From contig CBDASI010000002.1 of the NCBI GenBank assembly GCA_965199585.1, positions 2,604,001-2,668,000 on the forward strand: 64,000 nucleotides of DNA. Direction: 5' to 3'. The DNA is from JAVVHH01 sp965199585. Lineage in GTDB: Bacteria > Pseudomonadota > Alphaproteobacteria > Acetobacterales > Acetobacteraceae. The position numbers and the translations under genes were made by a program. Below, one piece after another: positions 24,096 to 32,189 of the stretch. The notes under the pieces were generated by a model, which did not search any database, was not told the DNA's origin, and saw only the letters and a program-made list of their open reading frames with translations. Every line of letters begins with the position of its first letter. Positions within the stretch are counted from its first letter, which is position 1.

Positions 24096-25538
24096 ATGAC
24101 ACGTTTTGATCCCTTTAGCGCCTATGACCCCGGAGCCTACTACTGCGAACTGACCGGCCCGAGCGCCGCCGGTTCCGCTGGCGAACACGTGCGCCGGCAG
24201 ATTGCCGAGATTGGGCTCGACACGCTGCGCGCCCGCGCCGAGACCGCCGAGAGCGAGTTGATGGCGCTCGGCATCACCTTCACCGTCTATTCGGATGCCA
24301 CCGCCATTGACCGCATCCTGCCGTTCGACTGCGTGCCGCGCATCATCCCCAATCGAGAGTGGGACCGCATCGAGCGCGGCGTGCGCCAGCGGGTTCAAGC
24401 GCTCAATCTATTCCTCTCCGACATTTATAACGGCCGCAAGATCGTCAACGATGGCGTCGTCCCCGGGCCGCTCATCTTCGGAAACGCGAATTTCCGGCCG
24501 GAGATGATCGGCTTCCCCGTGCGGTTCGGGACCTATGTCCACATCTGCGGCGTCGACATCGTGCGGGACGAGCATGGGGCCTTCTGCGTTCTCGAGGATA
24601 ATGCGCGCACTCCCTCGGGCGTGTCCTACGTCGTCGAGAACCGGCACCTCATGCTCCGCAACTTCCCCGACCTGATCAGCGGCATCAAGCTGCGCCCGGT
24701 CGACGATTACGGGCGCCGGCTCCGCGCCGCGATGGACGAGATCGCGCCGGAAGGGGTCGAGGACCCGCAGGTCGTGCTGCTCTCCCCCGGCATCTACAAT
24801 TCGGCCTATTTCGAGCATGTGTTCCTTGCCCGCGAGATGGGCGTGCCGCTCGTCGAAGGGGCGGATCTCACCGTCGAGGACGATCGCGTCTGGATGCGCA
24901 CCACGTCCGGTCTACGCCCGGTGCACACGATCTACCGCCGCATCAGCGACGATTTCCTCGACCCGGCCGTGTTCCGCCCCGACAGCGCGCTCGGCGTCCG
25001 CGGGCTGATCGGCGCCTGGCGCAAAGGGACGGTGAGCCTGGCCAACGCGGTCGGCACCGGAGTCGCCGACGACAAGGCGATCTACGCCTACATGCCGCGC
25101 ATCATAAAATACTATCTCGACGAGGACCCGATCCTGCCGAACGTGCAAACGCATATTTGCGCGGAAAAGGAAGGCTTCGACTACACGATGGCACATCTGC
25201 ACGAGTTGGTCATCAAGCCGGTCGGTGAGAGCGGCGGCTACGGCATCACCGTCGGCCCACGCGCGACTCGGGCGGAGCTCGACGCCGCACGAGCGGCCCT
25301 GGTCGCCGATCCGTCCAACTGGATCAGTCAACCGATGATCGGCCTGTCGGTGGCCCCGACGCTGACCGAGGCCGGGCTGCAGCCGCGCCATCTCGACCTA
25401 CGTCCCTTCGCGGTAACGGGACGATCGACCTGGGTCTTGCCCGGCGGCCTGACACGGGTCGCGCTGAAAGAGGGGAGTCTGATCGTGAACTCGTCACAGG
25501 GCGGCGGTTCGAAGGACACCTGGGTGTTGGCCGAATGA
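24096..25538 (+). CDS. circularly permuted type 2 ATP-grasp protein
   Basis: A 480-residue cytosolic protein of the circularly permuted ATP-grasp family. The blocks LEDNARTPSGVSYVVENR, VHTIYRRISDDFLDP and VIKPVGESGGYG are the usual signature, carrying metal- and nucleotide-binding residues. Family members are predicted amide ligases and occur with alpha-E proteins, often with a transglutaminase-like peptidase, in a predicted peptide-ligation/cleavage system. The ATG at 24096 follows an AT-rich stretch (TTAAA). The stop overlaps the next start (ATGA), so it is coupled to the alpha-E gene. Confidence 0.92.
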   Translation: MTRFDPFSAYDPGAYYCELTGPSAAGSAGEHVRRQIAEIGLDTLRARAETAESELMALGITFTVYSDATAIDRILPFDCVPRIIPNREWDRIERGVRQRVQALNLFLSDIYNGRKIVNDGVVPGPLIFGNANFRPEMIGFPVRFGTYVHICGVDIVRDEHGAFCVLEDNARTPSGVSYVVENRHLMLRNFPDLISGIKLRPVDDYGRRLRAAMDEIAPEGVEDPQVVLLSPGIYNSAYFEHVFLAREMGVPLVEGADLTVEDDRVWMRTTSGLRPVHTIYRRISDDFLDPAVFRPDSALGVRGLIGAWRKGTVSLANAVGTGVADDKAIYAYMPRIIKYYLDEDPILPNVQTHICAEKEGFDYTMAHLHELVIKPVGESGGYGITVGPRATRAELDAARAALVADPSNWISQPMIGLSVAPTLTEAGLQPRHLDLRPFAVTGRSTWVLPGGLTRVALKEGSLIVNSSQGGGSKDTWVLAE

Positions 25539-26509
25539 GTCTGCATAGCGACCTCCTCCTCACGCGCGATGCCGAAGGGCTGTTCTGGATGGCGCGCTAT
25601 CTCGAGCGGGTCGAAAACCTGGCGCGGCTCATCGATGTCACCCAGACCTTCGAGGGACCTGGCGGTGAAGCGGGCTCCTGGTCCGCGCTTGTCGCCATCA
25701 ACGCCGATGCCGACCGGTTCGAAGGGCGCATGATCGACGGCACGACGGTCAAGAGCTTCTATCTGCTCGACCCGCGCAATCCGACCAGCGTCCCAGCGTC
25801 GATTGAGTTCGCCAGGACCAACGCGCGCACGCTGCGGCCGTTGATCAGCACAGAGATGTGGATGCAGCTCAACATGTTCCACCGTTCGGTCCTGGCCACG
25901 ACGCCGGCCGATCTCGAGGGAGATGCGCTGTCGCGCTTGTGCCGACGGCTCAAAGAGGGCGTGCAGTCCCATACCGGCATCACCGAAGGCACCTTCGCTC
26001 GCGACCAGGGATGGCATTTTTATCAGCTAGGCCGTTTGCTGGAGCGTGCCGACCAGATCACGCGGCTCCTGGACATCAAGTACCACCTGTTGGTCAGCGG
26101 CTCCGGTGAGGAACGCCGGTTGGTGGATCTGACGCAGTGGAACGCGGTGCTGCGGGCGGCTGCCGGCTACCACGCTTTCCGCCGAGTCGCGCAGGCCGGG
26201 TTCGAGCCGTGGGACGTCGTGTCGTTCCTGCTATCCGACACCACGTTCGCGCGCAGCGCGGCGCTGTGCGTACGCGACATCGCGATGCACTTGGAGCAGC
26301 TCCGCTCGCGCTACGGCCTGCGGGATACGGCGGGGCCGTTGGAGAAGGTCGACGAGCTACGCCAGGCGCTGCATCCCGCATCCGGAATGATCCGTCCAGA
26401 CGGCCACTTGCACGAATTCCTGGACAAGCTGCAGATGGATTTCAGCAGCCTCGGCGACGAGATCGGCACCGCTTTCTTCCGCGATTGGCGACCGTTGCGG
26501 GAGGCTTAG
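25535..26509 (+). CDS. alpha-E domain protein (DUF403)
   Basis: A 324-residue all-helical alpha-E protein. The opening LLTRDAEGLFWMARYLERVENLARLID and the later GRLLERADQITRLLDIKYHL blocks are diagnostic. These proteins accompany circularly permuted ATP-grasp enzymes and are thought to assist or carry the peptide-like product. The ATGA overlap with the ligase gene supports a two-protein unit. The transglutaminase or proteasome-like partner found in many such loci is absent here. The gene ends convergently 28 bp from the PEP-CTERM gene. Confidence 0.9.
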   Translation: MSLHSDLLLTRDAEGLFWMARYLERVENLARLIDVTQTFEGPGGEAGSWSALVAINADADRFEGRMIDGTTVKSFYLLDPRNPTSVPASIEFARTNARTLRPLISTEMWMQLNMFHRSVLATTPADLEGDALSRLCRRLKEGVQSHTGITEGTFARDQGWHFYQLGRLLERADQITRLLDIKYHLLVSGSGEERRLVDLTQWNAVLRAAAGYHAFRRVAQAGFEPWDVVSFLLSDTTFARSAALCVRDIAMHLEQLRSRYGLRDTAGPLEKVDELRQALHPASGMIRPDGHLHEFLDKLQMDFSSLGDEIGTAFFRDWRPLREA

Positions 26510-26537
26510 TGCAAGACCGGCCGCGTGCTCGTCATCC

Positions 26538-27308
26538 CTAGCCGGCGTTGCGGCGCCTGAAACGCAAAAAGCCGACGATGGCGAGCGCGCTGGCGACAAG
26601 GGCGATGGTCGCTGGCTCCGGTGTGTCGACCACCGGGGTGCCTCCGCCAGGCGTATTGCCACCAGGCGTATTCCCTCCAGGTGTATTTCCACCGGGCGTG
26701 TCGCCGCCGGGAGTGCTTCCACCAGGCGTGTTTCCGCCGGGAGTGCTCCCCCCGGGGGTGTCACCCCCTGGCGTGCTGCCGCCCGGCGTAGTGCCGCCCG
26801 GCGTAGTGCCGCCCGGTGTGTTTCCACCCGGCGTATTCCCACCAGGAGTGCTCGTGCCGGGCGTGTTGCCGCCGGGCGAAGACGTGTCGGTCGTTCTGCC
26901 AGTTGCCATGAGGGGAACGCTGGTTCCAGGCGTGGTGACGGACACGGTCGACGGCGTGGACGTTCCGGCAAGCGATCCGCCTGGAACGCCGGCCGGCGTG
27001 TTGGACGCTAGTGCAACGGGGCCGGTCGAGCCGCCCGAAGGTCCGAGTGCCGGTCCACCGCCGATGAAGCCCGGCCCGATGAAGCCTGCGCTGGGTCCCC
27101 CGAAGCCACCCGGCCCGTAGCCGCCGGCATAGCCGGGGCCGCCGTAGCCGGCGAAGCCTGGCCCAACGAACGCTGGCGCACCGTATTCAGGGAAGGCAGC
27201 ACCCGGAAATCCGCCAATGCCGCCAACTGGCGGCACGGCGCTGGCAGGCGGCAGCAGCACGAGGCCGCCGGCGACGATCGGGCCAGCAACGCGTTGGCAC
27301 ACCGTCAT
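26538..27308 (-). CDS. TPGG-repeat protein with PEP-CTERM sorting signal
   Basis: A 256-residue exported protein. Starting at the ATG at 27308 it opens with MTVCQRVAGPIVAGGLVLLP and an ASA cleavage site. It continues with a Gly/Pro/Phe-rich stretch (GPGFAGYGGPGYAGG), then about 16 five-residue repeats of TPGGx (x mostly N, S, T or D). It ends with PEPATIALVASALAIVGFL and an RFRRR tail, a complete PEP-CTERM signal that an exosortase recognises before processing. Such proteins are surface or matrix material. A longer frame from 27482 exists, but its His-rich N-terminus does not look like a coding start. No exosortase gene is in the window. The repeats would be flexible and could be glycosylated; that is inference. 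Confidence 0.72.
   Translation of the reverse strand: MTVCQRVAGPIVAGGLVLLPPASAVPPVGGIGGFPGAAFPEYGAPAFVGPGFAGYGGPGYAGGYGPGGFGGPSAGFIGPGFIGGGPALGPSGGSTGPVALASNTPAGVPGGSLAGTSTPSTVSVTTPGTSVPLMATGRTTDTSSPGGNTPGTSTPGGNTPGGNTPGGTTPGGTTPGGSTPGGDTPGGSTPGGNTPGGSTPGGDTPGGNTPGGNTPGGNTPGGGTPVVDTPEPATIALVASALAIVGFLRFRRRNAG
26638..26877. repeat. sixteen tandem 15-bp repeats
   Basis: The segment divides into 16 units of exactly 15 bp, each close to GTGTTTCCGCCGGGC on the plus strand, encoding the TPGGx array on the minus strand. Units differ by scattered substitutions but never by length, so the frame is kept. Copy number is likely to vary between strains by slippage or recombination. Confidence 0.9.
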
Positions 27309-27576
27309 CACACCAGGCGGTGGCGTCACGGCCGCAAGAGCACGATGTACGTGATGTCCCGCCACCCGCACGTGATGCTGAATGCCGACAAGGTGACGTT
27401 GCGGATGCCAATGACGGACGGCATGTACGATCGGCTTGGCCAACTGCACGACGGGTCGTAGGAGCGGATGGCATTCGATCATTTACAAACCAATCAATAC
27501 GCTATGCCGGACGGCAGCTCCCGTGACGCCGCTCTGACCGCCGACTCAACATTATCACCAAATGTTTAAGCACAAG
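27309..27576. other. intergenic region, largest gap in the window
   Basis: Between the PEP-CTERM gene (start 27308) and the end of the GH5-like gene. The part from 27480 is relatively AT-rich (ATTTACAAACC, CACCAAATGTTTAAGC). It includes an open frame that would extend the PEP-CTERM protein to 27482 but lacks coding character. I see no RNA gene or clear hairpin. Confidence 0.4.
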
Positions 27577-28974
27577 TTACCGCGGTGGACGAACGCTTAT
27601 TACGATCTCTGCGGGCAAATCCGCTATTCGGATTTCTACTGTGTCTTCTTTGGCTTCTAAATATTGCGAACCCGTCTCGACACCAGCAATCGGATCCCAA
27701 ATGGATACATCTACATACTTTGCTTCAAATTTTGAGAGAAATACCTGCACCGTCGATCTTACGGCTGGATCGATTTGGCCGTCCGGCAAGATCGGGCGCA
27801 ATCGGAGCGCATAGATCAGCGCCGATCGTCCATCGCCGCACCCAAACAACGCAATATCATCGTCGCTGCACGTCAGCTCGTCTGTAAGTAAGTGCCGATC
27901 GAAGCGTGTCCAGTCTACTGAGGGCAGGAAGGCCGACATCGCTTTCTGCGCGCGGCGCATGCCGGCGGTCAGTGTATGCGGGTGACGGTTCGGCCACCGC
28001 ATGCCGCCGCCAACGCCGCCGCACGCCAGATGGGTCCACTGAATGTGTCGGAAGTATTCGTCATCGAAGGCGTCCGGCAGCGTGATCCGGTGGTCCTTGA
28101 AGGTGTGGATCGGTCCATGCTCGGTATCGAAGAACGGGCGACCGTCGGTGATCTCGTGCAGGGCTTCGCGCATGAGCTCGGCCACGGCGAGAGCAGGCGC
28201 GACGGTATCTTGCGGGTCGTCGATGGTGCCTTCAGCATAGAAGTGGCTGTTCGCGAAGTCGAGCGCCGGGTGGCGGAAGATCGGCTCGTTGAGCCAAGGC
28301 TTCCAGCGCAGTTCGGGGCCGAACACCGACACGGTTTGCAGGTGCGCCCGGCCGTGCGTCGCGATCTCGAGGTTACGCAGGAACGGACCGACATCGTCGA
28401 TGTAGTCGGCGAAGCAGGTAGGCCGGTTCTCGCCCTGCACCGGATGCATCTCGTTCCAGAGATCCCACGCGAACAACACGCCGCTGCCACCCCACCGCCG
28501 GGTCACGAAGGCGAGGCGGGCCTTGATCAGCGCGCGGGTCGCAAGGCAGGTCATCAGCTGGGTGCGGTCGGAGCAGGGGCCGCCATTGGCCACATTGTAT
28601 GGGTGTAGATCCCAGCGAACCCACTGAAAATACGTGTCCAACGGCGTGAGCAGGATGCGCAGCCCGGCCTGTTCGGCCAGACGGAACAGATCGTCCCAGA
28701 GGTCCACCATTACCGGGTTGAACGTGCCGGCCGGCGTTTCGAAAAAATGCGCGCCGTCTTCGGCATACTCCAGCATCAGGCGCAGGCAAGTCACGCCATG
28801 CTCGGCCAGCCAGGCCAGATGGCGTTCGACCGCTGGCAGGTCCCGCCGATGCAGCAGCCCGGCGAATTCAACCCAGCAGATCGCATCGTTCTGGCCGATG
28901 GGGGTCCAGGATCGCCCGTCTTCGGTCATGAAATAGGGAGCGTGAGGGGACCGATTGATCCAGCTTGGAGTCAC
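27577..28974 (-). CDS. glycoside hydrolase family 5-like protein, cytosolic
   Basis: A 465-residue TIM-barrel glycosidase-like protein. The acid/base motif AWDLWNEMHP puts N174 and E175 at the end of strand 4. FFDTEHGPIH supplies E285 as the probable nucleophile. Segments such as GVTCLRLMLEYAED and LLTPLDTYFQWVRWDLHPYN resemble cellulase/mannanase-type GH5 enzymes. There is no signal peptide, so it acts in the cytosol if it is active. The last 150 bp are richer in A+T than the rest. It lies 16 bp downstream of the enoyl-CoA hydratase gene, but no functional link is obvious. Confidence 0.75.
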   Translation of the reverse strand: MTPSWINRSPHAPYFMTEDGRSWTPIGQNDAICWVEFAGLLHRRDLPAVERHLAWLAEHGVTCLRLMLEYAEDGAHFFETPAGTFNPVMVDLWDDLFRLAEQAGLRILLTPLDTYFQWVRWDLHPYNVANGGPCSDRTQLMTCLATRALIKARLAFVTRRWGGSGVLFAWDLWNEMHPVQGENRPTCFADYIDDVGPFLRNLEIATHGRAHLQTVSVFGPELRWKPWLNEPIFRHPALDFANSHFYAEGTIDDPQDTVAPALAVAELMREALHEITDGRPFFDTEHGPIHTFKDHRITLPDAFDDEYFRHIQWTHLACGGVGGGMRWPNRHPHTLTAGMRRAQKAMSAFLPSVDWTRFDRHLLTDELTCSDDDIALFGCGDGRSALIYALRLRPILPDGQIDPAVRSTVQVFLSKFEAKYVDVSIWDPIAGVETGSQYLEAKEDTVEIRIADLPAEIVISVRPPR

Positions 28975-28990
28975 GAAGGAGTGGGTCGCC

Positions 28991-29782
28991 TCAGCCGGCG
29001 TTGAAGCGCGCCGGGCGCTTTTCGAGGAATGAGCGGCGACCCTCGGCGAAATCGGCTGCCTTGCCCAATCTACCTTGCAGCTCGCTCTCGAGCGCGAGTT
29101 GCTGGTCGAACGTGTTGGCCGCCGAGGCAGCGAACGCCTGCTTCATCGCGGCAAGGGCCGATGTGGGGAGCTCTGCGAGACGGACGGCCAGCGCCAAGGC
29201 GACCTGCATCAAATCGTCGTCGGGCACGGCACGATAGATCATGCCCCACGCCTCCGCCTGTGCGGCACCGACTGGATCGCCGAGCATGGAGATGGCGCGC
29301 GCGCGGGCTAGGCCGATCAGCCGCGGCAGCACCCAGGTCCCGCCGACATCCGGCAACAAGCCAATCCGGATGAACGCCTGGATGAAGCGTGCGGTGTCGC
29401 CGGCCAGCACGATATCGCAGCACAGTGCGAGGTTGGCTCCGGCTCCAGCAGCCACGCCCTGCACGGCGCAGACCACCGGCTTCGGCATCGTGCGGATGCA
29501 GTTGATCAGCGGGACGTATTGGTCAGTCAGCAACTGACCGAGATCAGCGTCGGCTTCGACGTCAGCCAAGTCTTGGCCGGCGCTGAAGCCGCGGCCTTCG
29601 GCCCGAAGCACCACGGCGTGGCAGGCTGGGTCTGCAGCCGCCGCGGAGAACGCGTCCAGCAGAGCGGACCGCAGAGTGGCGTCGAAGGCGTTCAGACGGC
29701 CCGGCCGGTTCAATGCGATCGTCGTGACCGCGCCGTCGCGCGAGACGAGTACTGGGACGGCTTCCATCGTTGGTTCAGACAT
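28991..29782 (-). CDS. enoyl-CoA hydratase/isomerase (PaaG-like)
   Basis: A 263-residue crotonase-fold enzyme. AEGRGFSAGQDL and QGVAAGAGANLALCCD form the oxyanion-hole loops, and IGLLPDVGGTW carries the acidic residue found in PaaG-type ring-oxepin isomerases rather than the double-Glu of true hydratases. PaaG acts in phenylacetate degradation, but no other paa gene is present, so the substrate is open. The ATG at 29782 overlaps the topoisomerase stop as TGATG. Confidence 0.82.
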   Translation of the reverse strand: MSEPTMEAVPVLVSRDGAVTTIALNRPGRLNAFDATLRSALLDAFSAAAADPACHAVVLRAEGRGFSAGQDLADVEADADLGQLLTDQYVPLINCIRTMPKPVVCAVQGVAAGAGANLALCCDIVLAGDTARFIQAFIRIGLLPDVGGTWVLPRLIGLARARAISMLGDPVGAAQAEAWGMIYRAVPDDDLMQVALALAVRLAELPTSALAAMKQAFAASAANTFDQQLALESELQGRLGKAADFAEGRRSFLEKRPARFNAG

Positions 29783-30894
29783 CACTTCTTGGATTTCGGC
29801 TCACTCTTAATCGCCTCGCCGAGCCGTCGGCTGAGGAATGCGGTCAATGCCACCTCCTGCGCCGTCAGGCCCGCCGACGGGTGGTCCAGCAACTCGTCGG
29901 CGCGCTGCTTTAGGCCTTCGGCCAGGCTGCCGTCGAGGTAGCCTTCGAAAATTGCCGGGTGGATGTAGCATTTGCGACATATGGCCGGCGTGTTGCCAAG
30001 CTTCTTGGCGACCGTCTCGACCGCTCTGAGGACCTCTTTTTTAGCCGCGGCATGGCTGTCAAATTTCTCGAGTTCGGCCAGGACCTCGGCGGCGAGGTTG
30101 GTCGCGGCCCAGGTCCGGAAATCCTTCGCCGTGATCGCCTCGCCGGAGATCTCGTGCAGGTAGTGGTTCACGTCTTCCGAGCCGATCCGATGGCGCTCAC
30201 CGTCATGGTCGAGAAATTGAAACAGGTCCTGCCCGGGAATGTCGCGGCACTGCTCGACGATGCGTGCCAGGCGGCGATCGTCCAGATCGATGTGATGATC
30301 GATTCCGTGCTTGCCACGGAAGTCGAACTCGACGTGCCCGCCTTTCACCTTGATGTGCCGGTCCCGCAGCGTCGTGAGCCCATAACTCTTGTTCTGCTGC
30401 GCATATTCCTCGTTGCCGACCCGCATCATGGTCTTTTCGAGCAACGCCACGATGGCGGCGACGACCTTTCGCTTGGGCAATCCGCGCAGGCGCAGGTCTT
30501 GCTGCACCTGCTCCCGGATTTTCGGCAGCACCGCTCCGAACACTAACATCTTGCCGTATTTCGCTTCATCGCGGACAATCCGCCAGTTCGCGTGGTAGCG
30601 ATACTGCTTGCGGCCGCGGGCATCGCGACCCACTGCCTGCAGATGCCCGCGCGGATCGTGGCAGATCCAGACGTCGGTGTAGGCAGGCGGCACCGCCAGT
30701 TTGCGGAGACGGGTGATCTCCTCCTCGTCGGTGACCTTCGAGCCGTCGGGATTGTAGAAGTCGAATCCCTCGTCCGTCTTGATGCGGCTGATCCCGGGTG
30801 TCCGGTCCGTTACGTAACGAAGCTTGGCGGCGCGGGCGGCTGCCTTCTCGCCGTGGTCGATCCGCGCCTTCGGCTTGCTGCTCGTCTTTGTCAT
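29782..30894 (-). CDS. DNA topoisomerase IB
   Basis: A 370-residue poxvirus-like type IB topoisomerase. The N-terminal domain shows TPGISRIKTDEGFDFYNPDG, and the catalytic domain has the RVGNEEYAQQNKSYGLTTLR and DFRTWAATNLAA blocks with active-site Arg/His residues. Y310 in CRKCYIHPAI is the nucleophile that links to the DNA 3' phosphate. It relaxes supercoils without ATP. The C-terminal tail is Lys-rich. The stop overlaps the hydratase start, an odd coupling with no clear functional reason. Confidence 0.92.
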   Translation of the reverse strand: MTKTSSKPKARIDHGEKAAARAAKLRYVTDRTPGISRIKTDEGFDFYNPDGSKVTDEEEITRLRKLAVPPAYTDVWICHDPRGHLQAVGRDARGRKQYRYHANWRIVRDEAKYGKMLVFGAVLPKIREQVQQDLRLRGLPKRKVVAAIVALLEKTMMRVGNEEYAQQNKSYGLTTLRDRHIKVKGGHVEFDFRGKHGIDHHIDLDDRRLARIVEQCRDIPGQDLFQFLDHDGERHRIGSEDVNHYLHEISGEAITAKDFRTWAATNLAAEVLAELEKFDSHAAAKKEVLRAVETVAKKLGNTPAICRKCYIHPAIFEGYLDGSLAEGLKQRADELLDHPSAGLTAQEVALTAFLSRRLGEAIKSEPKSKK

Positions 30895-31010
30895 GGGTTA
30901 GCAACACGTGATGTCCATGCCGGTTTCCGGTCTGAACCGGGCGTGATCGATACTCGCCTTTTGATCGCATTCGCCTGATACCTCAGGACGATAGTTAGGA
31001 GACAATTTCA

Positions 31011-32189
31011 ATGCTCGACGGCTCCGCGGCATTGCCTCGCCGCGCCATGCCCGACCTGGTTTGTTTTTCGCATCTCCGGTGGGATTTCGTTTACCAGCGC
31101 GTTCAACATCTGATTGGCAGGGCCGCGCAGCACTACCGGGTCACGTTCTGGGAGGAGCCGCTCTACACGAACGAGCCCGGCCATCGCCTCGCGACGCGCA
31201 TCTCGCCGGAGGGCGTGATGGTGGTGCAGCCGATCATGCCGTGGGGCACGGATGCCGTCGCCGTCCAGCGCCAGATGCTCGACGAGGTGATACAGGCGCG
31301 AGCGATCGCCGATCCCGTCCTTTGGTATTACACGCCCATGGCGCTGGCGTTTTCCGACCATCTGACGGGCCACCCGCTGATCTATGATTGCATGGACGAG
31401 CTGTCGGCGTTCGCCGGCGCCGAGACCGATTTGCCGGAGCGCGAGCGCGAGCTGATGCGGCGGGCCGCGCTGGTGTTCACCGGCGGGCTCAGCCTATTCG
31501 AGGCCAAGCGGACGCAGCACGACGCGGTTTTCGCCTTCCCGAGCGGGGTCGACCTCGCGCACTTCATGCCGGCGCGGCATGGCCTGGCGGAGCCGGCGGA
31601 CCAGGTAGCGATCGGCTCGCCCCGCATCGGCTTCTTCGGCGTGCTCGACGAGCGGCTGGATCGCGACCTGCTCGGCGCGGCGGCGGCGTTGAGGCCGGAC
31701 TGGCATTTCGTCCTCATCGGGCCGCTCTCCAAGCTGGACGCGGACGAGCTGCCGTCGGCGCCGAACCTGCACTACCTGCCGCCTAAGGATTATGAGGAGC
31801 TGCCGGCCTACATCGCGCATTGGGACGTGGCGATGCTGCCCTTCGCGCTCAACGACGCCACGCGCTTCATCAGCCCGACGAAGACGCCGGAGTACCTGGC
31901 CGCCGGTTGCCCGGTGGTGTCGACTCCGGTGGCCGACGTGGCGCGGAACTGGGGCGACAGCGCCTGCGTGACGATCGCCGGCGACGCCGAGGCGTTCATG
32001 GCGGGGGCGGATGCGTTGCGGACGTTGCCACCGGACTGGTCGAGCGAGATGGATGCACGACTGGCCGAGATGTCGTGGGACGGCATCTGGGTGCGGATGG
32101 CCGCGCTGATCGACGCAGCGCGCTGTAATACCGAACCTCAGCTGGTGGTGATGGACAGGAACCCGGCGCCGCCGACGGTGCCGGACTGA
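31011..32189 (+). CDS. glycosyltransferase, GT4-like
   Basis: A 392-residue GT-B-fold glycosyltransferase. The N-terminal segment FSHLRWDFVYQRVQHLIGRAA and the IYDCMDELSAFAGA segment are typical of a GT4-like group of cell-surface glycosyltransferases. The C-terminal half has FGVLDERLDRDLL, VLIGPL and PTKTPEYLAAGCPVVSTPV, with the nucleotide-sugar-binding Glu. Acceptor and donor are unknown. It ends by overlapping 52 bp with the 3' end of the convergent DUF11 protein gene. The ATG at 31011 has GGAG upstream (30999-31002). Confidence 0.82.
   Translation: MLDGSAALPRRAMPDLVCFSHLRWDFVYQRVQHLIGRAAQHYRVTFWEEPLYTNEPGHRLATRISPEGVMVVQPIMPWGTDAVAVQRQMLDEVIQARAIADPVLWYYTPMALAFSDHLTGHPLIYDCMDELSAFAGAETDLPERERELMRRAALVFTGGLSLFEAKRTQHDAVFAFPSGVDLAHFMPARHGLAEPADQVAIGSPRIGFFGVLDERLDRDLLGAAAALRPDWHFVLIGPLSKLDADELPSAPNLHYLPPKDYEELPAYIAHWDVAMLPFALNDATRFISPTKTPEYLAAGCPVVSTPVADVARNWGDSACVTIAGDAEAFMAGADALRTLPPDWSSEMDARLAEMSWDGIWVRMAALIDAARCNTEPQLVVMDRNPAPPTVPD

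Noticed and set aside
26638..26877. Possible CRISPR array
   Set aside because: The units are contiguous 15-bp repeats without spacers and code for protein.
26548..27120. 190-codon PPGV-repeat frame on the plus strand
   Set aside because: It is the complement of the TPGG array. The minus-strand frame has the signal peptide and the PEP-CTERM tail, so it is the coding one.
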